Source of the DNA: an uncultured Anaerolineae bacterium
GTDB taxonomy: Bacteria > Chloroflexota > Anaerolineae > J036 > Brachytrichaceae
Reading direction: 5' to 3'
Length of the DNA stretch: 64,000 nt
Assembly (NCBI GenBank): GCA_937959265.1
Contig: CALGMA010000009.1
Coordinates: forward strand, 1-64,000
A program made the translations under genes and the position numbers. The notes beneath the pieces were generated by a model. That model did no database searches. It was not told where the DNA came from and was given only the letters and a program-made list of their open reading frames with translations. This document shows positions 25,153 through 34,957 of the stretch, one piece after another (position 1 is the stretch's first letter; each line of letters begins with the position of its first letter).

Positions 25153-26442
25153 TCACGCCCAGTTGATCACCCGACCCTCTCGGCGCGCATCCTCCGCCGC
25201 AAAGGCGAGTAGGTGGCTTTCCAACGACACACGGGCAGTCGTTTGATGTCTGGTGCGCTCGCCGTTCAGCGCTTTCACGAAGTCGCGCATCAGCCCGAAA
25301 TCGCCTCCCCCGTGCCCGCTGCCATCGCCGGTTGGGTGGATCACTTCTTCTTTCAGGCTACCGTGATCCACGATGCGGAGAGCAAACGGCCGGCCTTCGC
25401 TGAAGTCGCCGTAGAGCGTCGCGTGCGTGCCATCCCAGCGCAGCGTGCGGCCTTCGCGGTCGCTGTGGCCGTGCATGGTGAAGGTGCAGGTCGCGCCGCC
25501 CTCGAATTCCAGATTGAGTGTTTGGTGGTCCACCACGTCGTTGTCGCAGCGATACACGCACCGGCCGTAGGGGTTGGTCTTTAGCTTTTCCCAGCGCTCC
25601 TCCGGCAGCGTATTGAACATGTCGGCGGCGGTGAGCATGAAGCCGTGTGTCTCGAACCGTTCCAGCGTCGAGCGCTGATGAATGTCGGCCCCGTACAGGC
25701 GCGGCGCATACCAGGGGCAGGTGGCTTCGATCGGGCAGCCATCGGTGCAATGTTCGGGGATCGGCTCAGTCGAAAGCTCGGCCGCGCGCTCGGCGCGGTA
25801 GTGCGCGAGCGATCCAAACGACGAAAGCCGCCTGACACGCTGACCCATGACCCAGATGAGGATGTCCAGATCGTGGCAGCACTTGGCGAGGATCATCGGC
25901 GCGGAGAGCGCCTGGTTGCGCCAATTGCCGCGCACAAAGCTGTGGCTCATGTGCCAATAGCTCACGTTCTCGCGGTGATCAATGGTGACGATGCGCCCCA
26001 ACCGGCCGCTGTTCACGATGTCGTAGAGCGCCGTGAAGAAAGGGGTATAGCGCAGCACATGGCAAATCTGCAACATCCGTCCCAGGCGTTCGGCAGCCTC
26101 CACCAGCGCAACGCATTCTTCGCGGGTGGGCGCGATGGGCTTCTCCAACAGCACATCGTAGCCGGCAGCCAGCAGCGCCAATGTGCTGGCGTGGTGCATG
26201 CGATCCTGCGTGCAGTTGACTGCAGCACGCGCCATCTGCGGCCGCGCGACCACGTCCTCCCACGAGGCGAATTGGCGCTCGGGTGGGATGTCGTGATACG
26301 AGGCAAAGCGCGCGCGGCGCTCAGGGTCCGGCTCGGCCACGGCGATGAACTGAATCTCGTTCGGGTATTGCAGGGCATACGGTCCATACGACCAGGTTGC
26401 GCGGTTACCCGCGCCGATCATGACGGCTTCGATGGGTGACAA
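25153..26442 (-). CDS. Gfo/Idh/MocA family oxidoreductase
   Basis: VMIGAGNRATWSYGPYALQYPNEIQFIAVAEPDPERR...VLLEKPIAPTREECVALVEAAE; TTG start at 26442 preceded by GAGGAGG. Confidence 0.88.
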   Translation of the reverse strand: MSPIEAVMIGAGNRATWSYGPYALQYPNEIQFIAVAEPDPERRARFASYHDIPPERQFASWEDVVARPQMARAAVNCTQDRMHHASTLALLAAGYDVLLEKPIAPTREECVALVEAAERLGRMLQICHVLRYTPFFTALYDIVNSGRLGRIVTIDHRENVSYWHMSHSFVRGNWRNQALSAPMILAKCCHDLDILIWVMGQRVRRLSSFGSLAHYRAERAAELSTEPIPEHCTDGCPIEATCPWYAPRLYGADIHQRSTLERFETHGFMLTAADMFNTLPEERWEKLKTNPYGRCVYRCDNDVVDHQTLNLEFEGGATCTFTMHGHSDREGRTLRWDGTHATLYGDFSEGRPFALRIVDHGSLKEEVIHPTGDGSGHGGGDFGLMRDFVKALNGERTRHQTTARVSLESHLLAFAAEDARREGRVINWA

Positions 26443-26819
26443 GTCTATCCTCCTCGTTTGTTGTGGGTCACGACTGGCGCACCACGACAGATATCTTGAC
26501 TTTGCATCGAGTGGCGAGCGCCGCCGTTGCGGTGTTGCCCGTGCGCTCACCAGTTTCCTAGCCGCGTCCGGCTGGCTTCACCTGCATAGCGATCACACAC
26601 CTTCTCAACCGCTGGAATGCACTTCCAGTCATCGCACGCCGCATTCACCGCTTGAATGGCAGCGATATCGCAATCCCTCATGTTGCGCCTTGAAACTCGA
26701 TTATCTACTAGTAAGCCACGTTTGATTCCCGAAAGCCACTCGCTATAGTCTGTGACGTGGGTTCGCGGAGTGTCATGGAACGCCGCGACCGCCCCATTAC
26801 TACAGGAGGAAAAACAGAA

Positions 26820-27218
26820 GTGATTCGAGTTATCTTGTTGAGCAACAAACCGATCGTCCTTGCAGGGCTGCGCAACGCATTAAAGGTTGATGCCGACATA
26901 CAAGTCGTAGCCGAATCCAAGACCGTTGCTGATATGCTCCATCTTGTTGAAACGCATCAACCTGACATTGTGGTGATGGATGCAGTGTTGCCAGATGCCG
27001 ATTTCCTGAATGTCATTCGTGACATGTTGGCAAAGTCGAATCCACCAGAGATTCTGATCTTCAGCCTCGATGGACGAACAGAGGTGATTCTCAAAGCCTT
27101 CCAAACCGGTGTCCGAGGATACCTTCTGTATTGTGAAGACTTCTCGCTCGTAGTTGAAGCGGTTCGCACCATCGCAGCAGGTGGCAGAAGCGCTGATGCA
27201 GTCGCTCGCCGACGCTAA
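26820..27218 (+). CDS. Receiver-domain-like protein lacking output HTH (atypical pseudo-receiver)
   Basis: IRVILLSNKPIVLAGLRNALKVDADIQVVAES...PDIVVMDAVLPD...GVRGYLLYCED; GTG start at 26820 preceded by AGGAGG; ends shortly after AAGG, where NarL-type proteins would enter the linker/HTH. Confidence 0.65.
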   Translation: MIRVILLSNKPIVLAGLRNALKVDADIQVVAESKTVADMLHLVETHQPDIVVMDAVLPDADFLNVIRDMLAKSNPPEILIFSLDGRTEVILKAFQTGVRGYLLYCEDFSLVVEAVRTIAAGGRSADAVARRR

Positions 27219-27546
27219 AGTTGGCGACTTGATGTGGCTTGATGCTGCTGCTTTCCGAGCACTTGACCCGGCATGGTTGGAGTCTAAGTACCAGGCGGGT
27301 GTTGCAGTTGTTGCAATTGACGTGCCAGTAAGCGAACTGGCGGCAAAGGTAGGCGCTCGCCCGGATATCGTGGTGTCTGACTTGAACTTGTCGTATTCGA
27401 AGGGCCGTCCTCAAGTTTCTATGTGCCAAGACTACAGAGACAGTGATGGAGCTTTCGCTACATGCTACACGGATTTCGCCTCCGATCTCAGCCTTCTCCC
27501 AACAATCTTGTGGCCAGCAATTCAAGATGCAGTTAATCCTAAGTGA
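27154..27546 (+). CDS. Hypothetical protein (possibly N-terminally truncated)
   Basis: 130-aa ORF, DLMWLDAAAFRALDPAWLESKYQAGVAVVAIDVPVSELAAKVGARPDIVVSDL; overlaps the receiver ORF in another frame. Confidence 0.4.
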   Translation: MKRFAPSQQVAEALMQSLADAKVGDLMWLDAAAFRALDPAWLESKYQAGVAVVAIDVPVSELAAKVGARPDIVVSDLNLSYSKGRPQVSMCQDYRDSDGAFATCYTDFASDLSLLPTILWPAIQDAVNPK

Positions 27547-27564
27547 TTTATACAAGTGTGAAGA

Positions 27565-28014
27565 ATGCGAGGATTTCACATTCTCAATATCTTGATCGTG
27601 CTAGCAGTTGCAGCGCTTGGAATTACCTTTGCCCTGCCTGATAGAAAAGCGTCCGCTGATACGAACTGCAATAGTAGTGGCGTCATTTGTGGTGACACTT
27701 ACTTTACCTCGCAATACGCGGCACCCTACTGGTTCTACTACGGCAATTCCAGAAGCCGCTCCCAGATTGGCAACGTCTATTACATCTATGCCCGAGGTGA
27801 GACATGGAACAATTGTGACTACTATCACCAGATTCAGATTGCGCTGAAAGAGGCGAATAACACCGCTACGGCCTTTTCACCAAATATTGTTGCCGGATCA
27901 ACACAGTGTGCAAGTCAGACATTCGCCGAACTGTTCACGAGCCATGGTAGGCGAAGATTTCAAGGCAGCTCTTTGGAGTCGGTGTTGTCTGATGCTCGAA
28001 TAAACATCCGTTAG
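27565..28014 (+). CDS. Secreted hypothetical protein
   Basis: N-terminal hydrophobic signal (ILNILIVLAVAALGITFALP), Cys pairs (NCNSSGVICGD). Confidence 0.5.
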   Translation: MRGFHILNILIVLAVAALGITFALPDRKASADTNCNSSGVICGDTYFTSQYAAPYWFYYGNSRSRSQIGNVYYIYARGETWNNCDYYHQIQIALKEANNTATAFSPNIVAGSTQCASQTFAELFTSHGRRRFQGSSLESVLSDARINIR

Positions 28015-28255
28015 CCTCGAAGTCGGCATAGACATTGATAGGCGAGAGGGTGTTTCCTCTCTGATCGTTGTGAATTGTGGATAGTGTGTCGCGTAGCATG
28101 TATCGCGTATTTCGTGTTCCGTACTCGGGGGAAACACGAAGTGGCCAGCGCTTGATCGTTGTGCTGAGCAACGCAATGATGATCGTATTGATGTGGTTTG
28201 TTCATCTCGTCGGGAGAGACGACTACACAAGGCCGTGATTTGGCGATCTCACCAC

Positions 28256-28455
28256 CAACTGATGCTGTTAGCCGATAAGTTGCTGCTGCGCCGACGCGCG
28301 ATTGTGGAGAAGATTATTGACCAGTTGAAGAATATCTCACAGATGAAGCGTACCCACCACTGCAGCCTGGTTAATTTCCTGGGCGACCTGGTATGCGGCC
28401 TGATTGCTTACTGCCATCAACCGCCGAAGCCATCACTTGGCCTGACTACTCGCTG
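28256..28455 (+). pseudogene. IS982-family transposase C-terminal fragment
   Basis: [55 protein letters not shown] resembles the IS982 C-terminus (IIETIFDQLKNI..EHTRHRS..NFLVNLLAGLIAY..QPKKPS). Confidence 0.75.
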
Positions 28456-28513
28456 CATCCCAGAACTGCTTCTACGTAACTGACGTTGGTTACACTGTAA
28501 CCCTTTTCGGGCG

Positions 28514-29578
28514 CTACATTGTGAACTTGGCAAAAGCATCCACCACCGGCTTGATGTCGTCCATCAGCGGATACAGGATCGGGCAGGTGACGCCGGCGGC
28601 GACGTATTCGCGCACCTTGGCCACGCATTCATCGCTCGTGCCTACCGCCATGAGCATGCGCGGCACATCGTCGGGGATGACTTTGGCTGCGGCGATGTAC
28701 TCGGCCTCGGTGGCCGGCCAGCTCATTACGCTTTGCACCTTGGCGATCAGTTCCTCGGGCACGCCGCTGGCCTTCATGATGTGCGGTTCGGTGGCGAGGT
28801 AATACGCAACCAGCTTCTTGGCCTCAAAGTAGGCCGCCCGGGGATCGTCATCGCTGAGCGAACACACCAGCAGCTCCGGCCGGTCAATCTGGTCAATCGT
28901 CTTGCCGGCCCTGGCGGCGCCCTTTGCTACTAACGCGACCGCCTTTTTGATGTAGTCCACGCTGACCACATAGTTCAGCACCACGCCGTCGCAGATCTCG
29001 CCCGTGAGTTCGAGCATTTTGTCGCCGGTTGCGCCGATGTAGATCGGGATGTCGCGTGGGCGTGTGTCGCCGAACACTACATCGAGCTTGACGCGGTCGA
29101 GCTTGACGAACTCGCCCTGGTACGTCACCTCTTCCATCGTGAAGAGTTGGCGGATGGCTTCGACGTGTTCGCGCATGGCCTGCAGCGGGCGCTCACGCTT
29201 CACGCCGACGCGGCCGGCGATGGGTTCCCACCACGCGCCGAGGCCCAGCATCACGCGGCTGGGCGCGTCGGGATCGCCGCTCACTTGCTTGCCCAGCTCC
29301 CACATCGTGCTCCAGCTCGCGGCAATGACGGCCGGGTTGCGCGTCCAGATCGGCAGCACGCCGCTGCCCACGCGCAGTTTCTTCGTGCGCGTAAGGAATG
29401 CGCTCATCATCACGATGCAGTCGCGGGCAAGGCGCGTATCCGCCTGCCAGATCTCGCTGAAGCCGTTGGCTTCGGCGTACTCGGCCATCTCCAGCTCGTA
29501 AGCGAGCGGATGCTTGTCCTGCATGTACAGGGCAAAGCGGGGTTGCTTGGGGGTGGGTGTAGGCGTTGTCATGATCAA
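28514..29578 (-). CDS. LLM class flavin/F420-dependent oxidoreductase
   Basis: [57 protein letters not shown]...[17 protein letters not shown]...[27 protein letters not shown]. Confidence 0.88.
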   Translation of the reverse strand: MIMTTPTPTPKQPRFALYMQDKHPLAYELEMAEYAEANGFSEIWQADTRLARDCIVMMSAFLTRTKKLRVGSGVLPIWTRNPAVIAASWSTMWELGKQVSGDPDAPSRVMLGLGAWWEPIAGRVGVKRERPLQAMREHVEAIRQLFTMEEVTYQGEFVKLDRVKLDVVFGDTRPRDIPIYIGATGDKMLELTGEICDGVVLNYVVSVDYIKKAVALVAKGAARAGKTIDQIDRPELLVCSLSDDDPRAAYFEAKKLVAYYLATEPHIMKASGVPEELIAKVQSVMSWPATEAEYIAAAKVIPDDVPRMLMAVGTSDECVAKVREYVAAGVTCPILYPLMDDIKPVVDAFAKFTM

Positions 29579-29617
29579 AGACGTGCGTGGAGTAAAGGCA
29601 GAGATGCGCTTCGCTTG

Positions 29618-30055
29618 CTACTCCCCGATGTCCTCGTTCCACAGCTCGGGTTTTTTGGCGATGAATTCTTCCATCATCCGGATGCAGGTGGGATCGTCGA
29701 GGACGATTAATTCTACCCCGCGGCTACGCAGATAGTCTTCCGGGCCGCGAAAGCTCCTGTTCTCGCCGATGACGATCTTGGGGATTTTGTAGAGCAGCGC
29801 CGTGCCGCTGCACATGTCGCATGGCGAGAGGGTGGTGTAGAGCACCGCGCGCCGATAATCGCTGGCCTTCAGCCGGCCGGCGTTCTCCAGACAATCCATC
29901 TCGGCGTGCAAGATAGCGCTGCCTTTCTGCACCCGGCGGTTGTGTCCCCGGCCGACGATCCGGCCATCAATGACCAGCACCGAGCCGATGGGGATGCCTC
30001 CTTCGGCCAGCCCTTGGCGGGCTTCTTCGATCGCAGCTTGCATGAATTCGTCCAC
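29618..30055 (-). CDS. Nucleoside/cytosine deaminase family protein
   Basis: [12 protein letters not shown] and [14 protein letters not shown] (HAE...PCxxC zinc deaminase motif); GTG start at 30055 preceded by GGAGG. Confidence 0.9.
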   Translation of the reverse strand: MDEFMQAAIEEARQGLAEGGIPIGSVLVIDGRIVGRGHNRRVQKGSAILHAEMDCLENAGRLKASDYRRAVLYTTLSPCDMCSGTALLYKIPKIVIGENRSFRGPEDYLRSRGVELIVLDDPTCIRMMEEFIAKKPELWNEDIGE

Positions 30056-30089
30056 GTCAGCCTCCAGATAAAGATGTCTTGTTTCAGCG

Positions 30090-31034
30090 TTACTCGCGGC
30101 GATACGGCTTGAGGTACGCGCCGGGGTAAGGCGCATTCCGGCCTGCGATTGCCAGCGCCGCGATGGTCACGAGATACGGCAACGCCAAGAGCAACTCGTA
30201 GGGCAATTGCACCCCTTGGGCTTGCAGGCGCAGTTGCAGGGCGAAGACCCCGCCGAACAGCAATGCGCCCAACACGGCGCGCAGCGGGTCCCAGCGCGCG
30301 AAGATTACCAGCGCGATGCACACCCAGCCGCGCCCGGCGACGATGCCCGGCGTGAACGCGCCGAGCTGTGCCAGCGACAAGAACGCCCCGCCGACGGCCA
30401 TGAGCGCGCTGCCGACTGTCACGGCGATGGTGCGCATGCGAAAGACGGAAATGCCGGCAGCATCGGCCGCCTCCGGGTTTTCGCCCACCGCGCGCAGGCG
30501 CAATCCAAACCGCGCGCGATACAACACCCAGGCCGCCGTCGGTGCCGCCACGAGAAACGCCAGGTAGGTGAGCCAGTGCTGATTGAGGATCGGGCCAAGC
30601 ACCGGCGCGCCCGGCAGCGGGTCCAGCGGGGCAAACGGCGCGATGCGCGGCAGCACGGAGCGTTCGCCAAACACCCAGCGAAAACCGAACAGCGCCAGGC
30701 CGGTGCACAGCAGCGTGACCCCCAGGCCGGACACGTGCTGGTTGAGGCCCAGGTGCACCGTGAGCAGCGCCATCAACAATCCCATCAGCGCGCCGGCGAC
30801 GATAGCTGCCAGCAGACCCGCCCACAAATAGGCAGCCCAGCCGGCGCTTGCGGCCTGCGCCGCCACGGCGAAGCCGACGAACGCGCCGAGGAACATGATT
30901 CCCTCGATGCCCAGATTGAGCACCCCGCTGCGCTCGCTGTAGAGCGCGCCGAGGGTGGCATATAGCAGCGGCGTGGCCACGCGCAAGGTGGCCGCAATCA
31001 AGCCGACCCAGAACGCAATCAGCCCGGCATCCAT
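30090..31034 (-). CDS. ABC transporter permease (BMP/nucleoside-type)
   Basis: ATPLLYATLGALYSERSGVLNLGIEGIMFLGAFVGF; tightly linked to other ABC subunits. Confidence 0.9.
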   Translation of the reverse strand: MDAGLIAFWVGLIAATLRVATPLLYATLGALYSERSGVLNLGIEGIMFLGAFVGFAVAAQAASAGWAAYLWAGLLAAIVAGALMGLLMALLTVHLGLNQHVSGLGVTLLCTGLALFGFRWVFGERSVLPRIAPFAPLDPLPGAPVLGPILNQHWLTYLAFLVAAPTAAWVLYRARFGLRLRAVGENPEAADAAGISVFRMRTIAVTVGSALMAVGGAFLSLAQLGAFTPGIVAGRGWVCIALVIFARWDPLRAVLGALLFGGVFALQLRLQAQGVQLPYELLLALPYLVTIAALAIAGRNAPYPGAYLKPYRRE

Positions 31035-31035
31035 C

Positions 31036-32094
31036 TCACCCTCTCCACTCCCAGCGCAGGCGATAGTTTTGCAACAACAGCACCGCCAGGGTGACCAGCA
31101 GCAACGTCGCCTGAATGATCTCGCCGAGGTATACCGGCACCCCTAAGGCGCGGCTGACCGTCTGGCTGCCGGTGTCGATCAGGCCGATGAACAGCGCCGC
31201 CAGCACCACACCCGGCGCGCTGAGGTTGCCCAGCATGGCCACTAGGATGCCCGTGTAGCCGTGGCCGCCAGATATGGCCTCGATCAAGCGGTAGTGAATG
31301 CCGGCTACCTCCACCATACCGGCCAGGCCGGCGATGCCGCCGCTGGCCAGCGCCGAGACGAGCAGCATACGCTCGACAGGAATGCCGGCGAAGCGCGCGG
31401 CCTTCGGCTGTAAACCAACCGCGCGCATACGCAGCCCGAAAACCGTTCGCCGCAGCAACACGCCCACAACTAATGCGGTGGCGAGCGCGATGAGGAAGCC
31501 CAGATGCAGGCGCGTGCGCGGGGCCAGCTTGGGCAGGATGGCCGTCGAGGCGATCTCCGGCGATTGCGGCCATTGCGAAATCGGGTCGCGCCAAGGCCCG
31601 TTTAACAGGGCGCTGATCAGCAGCAGCGCTACCGTGTTCAGCAGCAGCGTCGTAACCACTTCGTCGGTATGCAGCCGGGTCTTCATTAACGCCGGGATGA
31701 GCGCCCAGGCCATCCCCGCGGTGAATCCGCTCAGCGCCATGAGCGGCAGTGCCACCCAGGGCGGGGCCGCGTGCATGTTCAGGCCGACTGCGGTTGCTGC
31801 TGTTGCGCCGACCAAAAACTGCCCCTCCGCGCCGATGTTCCAAAAGCCGCCGTAGAAGGCAAACGTCACTGCAATGCCGGTGAGCAATAGCGGCGTTGCC
31901 TTCACCAAAACTTCTAAGGCGCTCACCCGGCTGGAGAGCGGCTCGATCAAGAAGTGGTAATACGCGCGCAAGGGGTTGGCGCCTGCCAGCAGCACAAGCG
32001 CGCTGGTGAGGACAAAGGTAATCACCACCGCCAGCAGCGGCAGCAGCGGCTGGAGCCACAGCGGCGCCGACCGTCGCTCAACTTTGAGCGCCAT
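31036..32094 (-). CDS. ABC transporter permease (BMP/nucleoside-type)
   Basis: TPLLLTGIAVTFAFYGGFWNIGAEGQFLVGA; adjacent to second permease. Confidence 0.9.
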   Translation of the reverse strand: MALKVERRSAPLWLQPLLPLLAVVITFVLTSALVLLAGANPLRAYYHFLIEPLSSRVSALEVLVKATPLLLTGIAVTFAFYGGFWNIGAEGQFLVGATAATAVGLNMHAAPPWVALPLMALSGFTAGMAWALIPALMKTRLHTDEVVTTLLLNTVALLLISALLNGPWRDPISQWPQSPEIASTAILPKLAPRTRLHLGFLIALATALVVGVLLRRTVFGLRMRAVGLQPKAARFAGIPVERMLLVSALASGGIAGLAGMVEVAGIHYRLIEAISGGHGYTGILVAMLGNLSAPGVVLAALFIGLIDTGSQTVSRALGVPVYLGEIIQATLLLVTLAVLLLQNYRLRWEWRG

Positions 32095-33610
32095 GATCTG
32101 GCCCTCCCGCTTCGTGTTGCATGCCGGCCATGAGCAAACCGAGGCGCTCCGGCGTGGCCGAATCCGCCGGCATCACGCCCACAATCCGCCCGCCGTAGAT
32201 CACGGCGATGCGGTCGGCGAGTTTCAACAGCTCGTCTAGGTCTTCGGAGATCAGCAAGATCGCCGCGCCGCGTTGCCGCTGGTCGAGCAATTTGCCATGA
32301 ATGTACTCCGTAGCGCGAATGTCCAGGCCGCGCGTGGGCTGCGAGATCACAATCACGCGCGGTTGGCGCTCCAGCACACGCGCCAGGATCACCTTCTGCA
32401 TGTTGCCGCCGGACAGGGTTCGGATGCGGTCATGGGGGCGGGCTTTGATTTGATACTCGGCGATGAGCTGCTCCGCGTGACGGCGCAGGCGCGCCCGATC
32501 CAGCAATCCATAGCGGCCGAATTCGTCGAGGTGTTCGAGCGCCATGTTCTCGGCCACGGTCAAATCGCCGACGACGCTGGCGTGACGATCTTCGGGGATG
32601 CGCCCGACGCCGGCCTGCATCATGCGCGCCGGGCCAGCGCGGGTCACGTCGGCGCCGTCCACCATGATGCGGCCTCGGCGACAGGCGCGAGTGCCCTCGA
32701 TCAGCTCCGCCAGTTCGGTTTGGCCGTTGCCGGCCACGCCGGCCAGTCCCACGATCTCCCCTGCGTTGACCTGCAAGGAGACGCCGCGCAGCATCGGCGC
32801 GCCTTTGTCGTCGTCCGCCCATACGTCATCCAAAATCAACATCGGACGGTCAGCGGCAAGCTGGCGCGGCTTACTCACGCTCGCGATCGTCTGGCCGACG
32901 ATCATGCGGGCCAGCTCGGCGGGGGATGCCTGGGCAGCCGACATGCTGCCCACCACACAACCGCTGCGCATCACGGTCACGCGGTCCGCGATGCGGGTCA
33001 CTTCGCTCAGCTTGTGGCTGATGAAGACGACCGAAACCCCTTCGGCTTTGAGGCGCATCAAGGTCTCGAAGAGCTGCTCGACTTCCTGCGGGATGAGCAC
33101 CGCCGTCGGCTCGTCGAGGATCAACACGCGGGCTTGCCGATACAAGGCTTTGAGGATCTCCACGCGCTGGCGTTGGCCGATGGACAGCGCGCGCACCTGT
33201 GCGCGTGGGTTGACTGTCAGGCCGAAGCGTTGTGCTGCGGCAGCCACCTGCGCCTCGGCGGACTTTCGGTCCAGCCGCAGGCGTCCTTCTTGGCCGAGGA
33301 TGATGTTTTCGGTCACGCTCAGCGGCGCCACCAGCGCGAAATGCTGAGTGACCATGCCAATCCCCAGGGCAATGGCATCGCGTGGGGAGCGAATCAGCAC
33401 GGGGTGGCCGTCTACTGCAATCGAACCGGCGTCGGCGCGATAGAGGCCGTACAGAATGCGCATCAGCGTGCTCTTGCCGGCCCCGTTTTCGCCCAGCAGA
33501 GCGTGAATTTCGCCCGCTTGCAAGTCGAAATCCACGCCCTGATTCGCCAGCACTGCGCCAAAGCGCTTGTGGATGCCGCGCATGCTGACGATCGGCGTTT
33601 GCTGCGTCAT
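32078..33610 (-). CDS. ABC transporter ATP-binding protein (two nucleotide-binding domains)
   Basis: MRGIHKRFGAVLANQGVDFDLQAGEIHALLGENGAGKSTLMRILYGLY; second half LSGGNMQKVILARVLERQPRVIVISQPTRGLD. Confidence 0.93.
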   Translation of the reverse strand: MTQQTPIVSMRGIHKRFGAVLANQGVDFDLQAGEIHALLGENGAGKSTLMRILYGLYRADAGSIAVDGHPVLIRSPRDAIALGIGMVTQHFALVAPLSVTENIILGQEGRLRLDRKSAEAQVAAAAQRFGLTVNPRAQVRALSIGQRQRVEILKALYRQARVLILDEPTAVLIPQEVEQLFETLMRLKAEGVSVVFISHKLSEVTRIADRVTVMRSGCVVGSMSAAQASPAELARMIVGQTIASVSKPRQLAADRPMLILDDVWADDDKGAPMLRGVSLQVNAGEIVGLAGVAGNGQTELAELIEGTRACRRGRIMVDGADVTRAGPARMMQAGVGRIPEDRHASVVGDLTVAENMALEHLDEFGRYGLLDRARLRRHAEQLIAEYQIKARPHDRIRTLSGGNMQKVILARVLERQPRVIVISQPTRGLDIRATEYIHGKLLDQRQRGAAILLISEDLDELLKLADRIAVIYGGRIVGVMPADSATPERLGLLMAGMQHEAGGPDHGAQS

Positions 33611-33724
33611 GGAGAGGGAGTGATGCGTGCTCGGCAGCGTAGGGAATAGCGCTCCGTATACGCAGCGGGGCGAGCGCATTTCTCGCGTTGCCCACCCCGC
33701 TGCGCTGCTCAAACTTGCCGAGCG

Positions 33725-34792
33725 CTACTTTTTCGCCGAAGCAGGCGGTTGGGCTTCGTTGATGTCCACGCGGAACAGGCCGCTCTTGATGGCTTCTTCC
33801 TTGGCCCGGACCTTCTCCAGCAGCTCCTGCGGAATGCCGCCTTTGACGTTGGTGTTGATGGGGGCCAGGCTGGCGCCGCCCTTCGCCACCATGCTGAAAT
33901 CCTTGAGGTCGAGTGCGGTGTAGGCGCCGGCGCGCACCTGGGCGATGATATAGCTCACCGTTGGCTCCATGTGCCACGTTGGGCCGCTCACGACGTAGTC
34001 TGGAGCCAGCGACGATTGGTCGCTCATGCTGCCAAAGACGTATAGCCCCTTCTCGGCGGCAGCTTCGATCACGCCGAAGCGTTCGGCGAAAAGCACGTCG
34101 GCGCCGGCCTCGATCTGGGCCAGCGCGGCCTCCTTAGCTGCGGCGGGGTCGAACCAACTGTTGATGAAGGTGGTCTTCACCTCAGCGTTCGGGTTTACCT
34201 CCCAGACACCGGCGGTGAAGGCGTTGACGATGCGGTTGACTTCGGGCACGGGGTAGCCGCCGACGACGCCGATGATGTTGCTCTTGGTCAACCCACCGGC
34301 CAACATGCCGCTGAGGTAAGCCGGCTCGTGGATCCAGTTGTCGAAAACGGAGAAGTTCGGCTCTGCCGGGCCGCCGCCGGAGCCGAAGACGAAAGCCACT
34401 TCAGGGTAGTCCTTAGCGACGCGGCGCGCTGCTTCTTCGTTGCCGAAGGCATCGCCGAAGATGATGTCCGGCTTGTTCTTCTCGGCCACCTCGCGCAGCA
34501 CGCGCTCCATGTCGCCGGTATAGCCGATGTCGTCGGTATAGGTGTATTCGATCTCACCGGCTTCCTTGGCCTTGAGCAGCGCAGTGTGGATGACACCCAC
34601 CCAGGGTTCTTCGACGGCCGTCGCGTAAGCGCCAAAGACGTTCAGCTTGCGCTTTTCGGCAGACGAGGCTGCAGGGGGCTGAGGTTGTGGCTGTTGCTGA
34701 ACGGCCGCCGGCGGCGCGGGCATCGCGCATGCCGACAACGCGCTTAGCCATAGTGTGGCGAGTGCGAGACGAGTGATGATTTGTTTCTTCAT
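33725..34792 (-). CDS. BMP family ABC transporter substrate-binding lipoprotein
   Basis: Lipobox-like LSALSACAMP; GAYATAVEEPWVGVIHTALLKAKE...DIGYTGDMERVLREVAEKNKPDIIFGDAFGNEEAARRVAKDYPEVAFVFGSG. Confidence 0.9.
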   Translation of the reverse strand: MKKQIITRLALATLWLSALSACAMPAPPAAVQQQPQPQPPAASSAEKRKLNVFGAYATAVEEPWVGVIHTALLKAKEAGEIEYTYTDDIGYTGDMERVLREVAEKNKPDIIFGDAFGNEEAARRVAKDYPEVAFVFGSGGGPAEPNFSVFDNWIHEPAYLSGMLAGGLTKSNIIGVVGGYPVPEVNRIVNAFTAGVWEVNPNAEVKTTFINSWFDPAAAKEAALAQIEAGADVLFAERFGVIEAAAEKGLYVFGSMSDQSSLAPDYVVSGPTWHMEPTVSYIIAQVRAGAYTALDLKDFSMVAKGGASLAPINTNVKGGIPQELLEKVRAKEEAIKSGLFRVDINEAQPPASAKK

Positions 34793-34957
34793 ATTTGCGT
34801 CTCCTTGTCAAGCGTGGCTGAGGATTTCATGATTTGCCATACAGCAGACGCCGATTATAGGTAAGCGCCCAAAGTTTGCATACGGCGTGAACTTCGATGA
34901 CGGTGTGCATGCGTGCGATGTAGGACTGAGGGTTGCAGCGAAGCGCACTCATCACCA

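Noticed and set aside
29869-30825. 318-aa minus-strand ORF overlapping permease and deaminase
   Set aside because: Alternative frame of two well-supported genes; Arg/Ala/Gly-rich with no motif.
32273-33649. 458-aa plus-strand ORF opposite the ABC ATPase
   Set aside because: The minus strand carries Walker A/LSGGN motifs; the plus translation is His/Asp-rich mirror coding.
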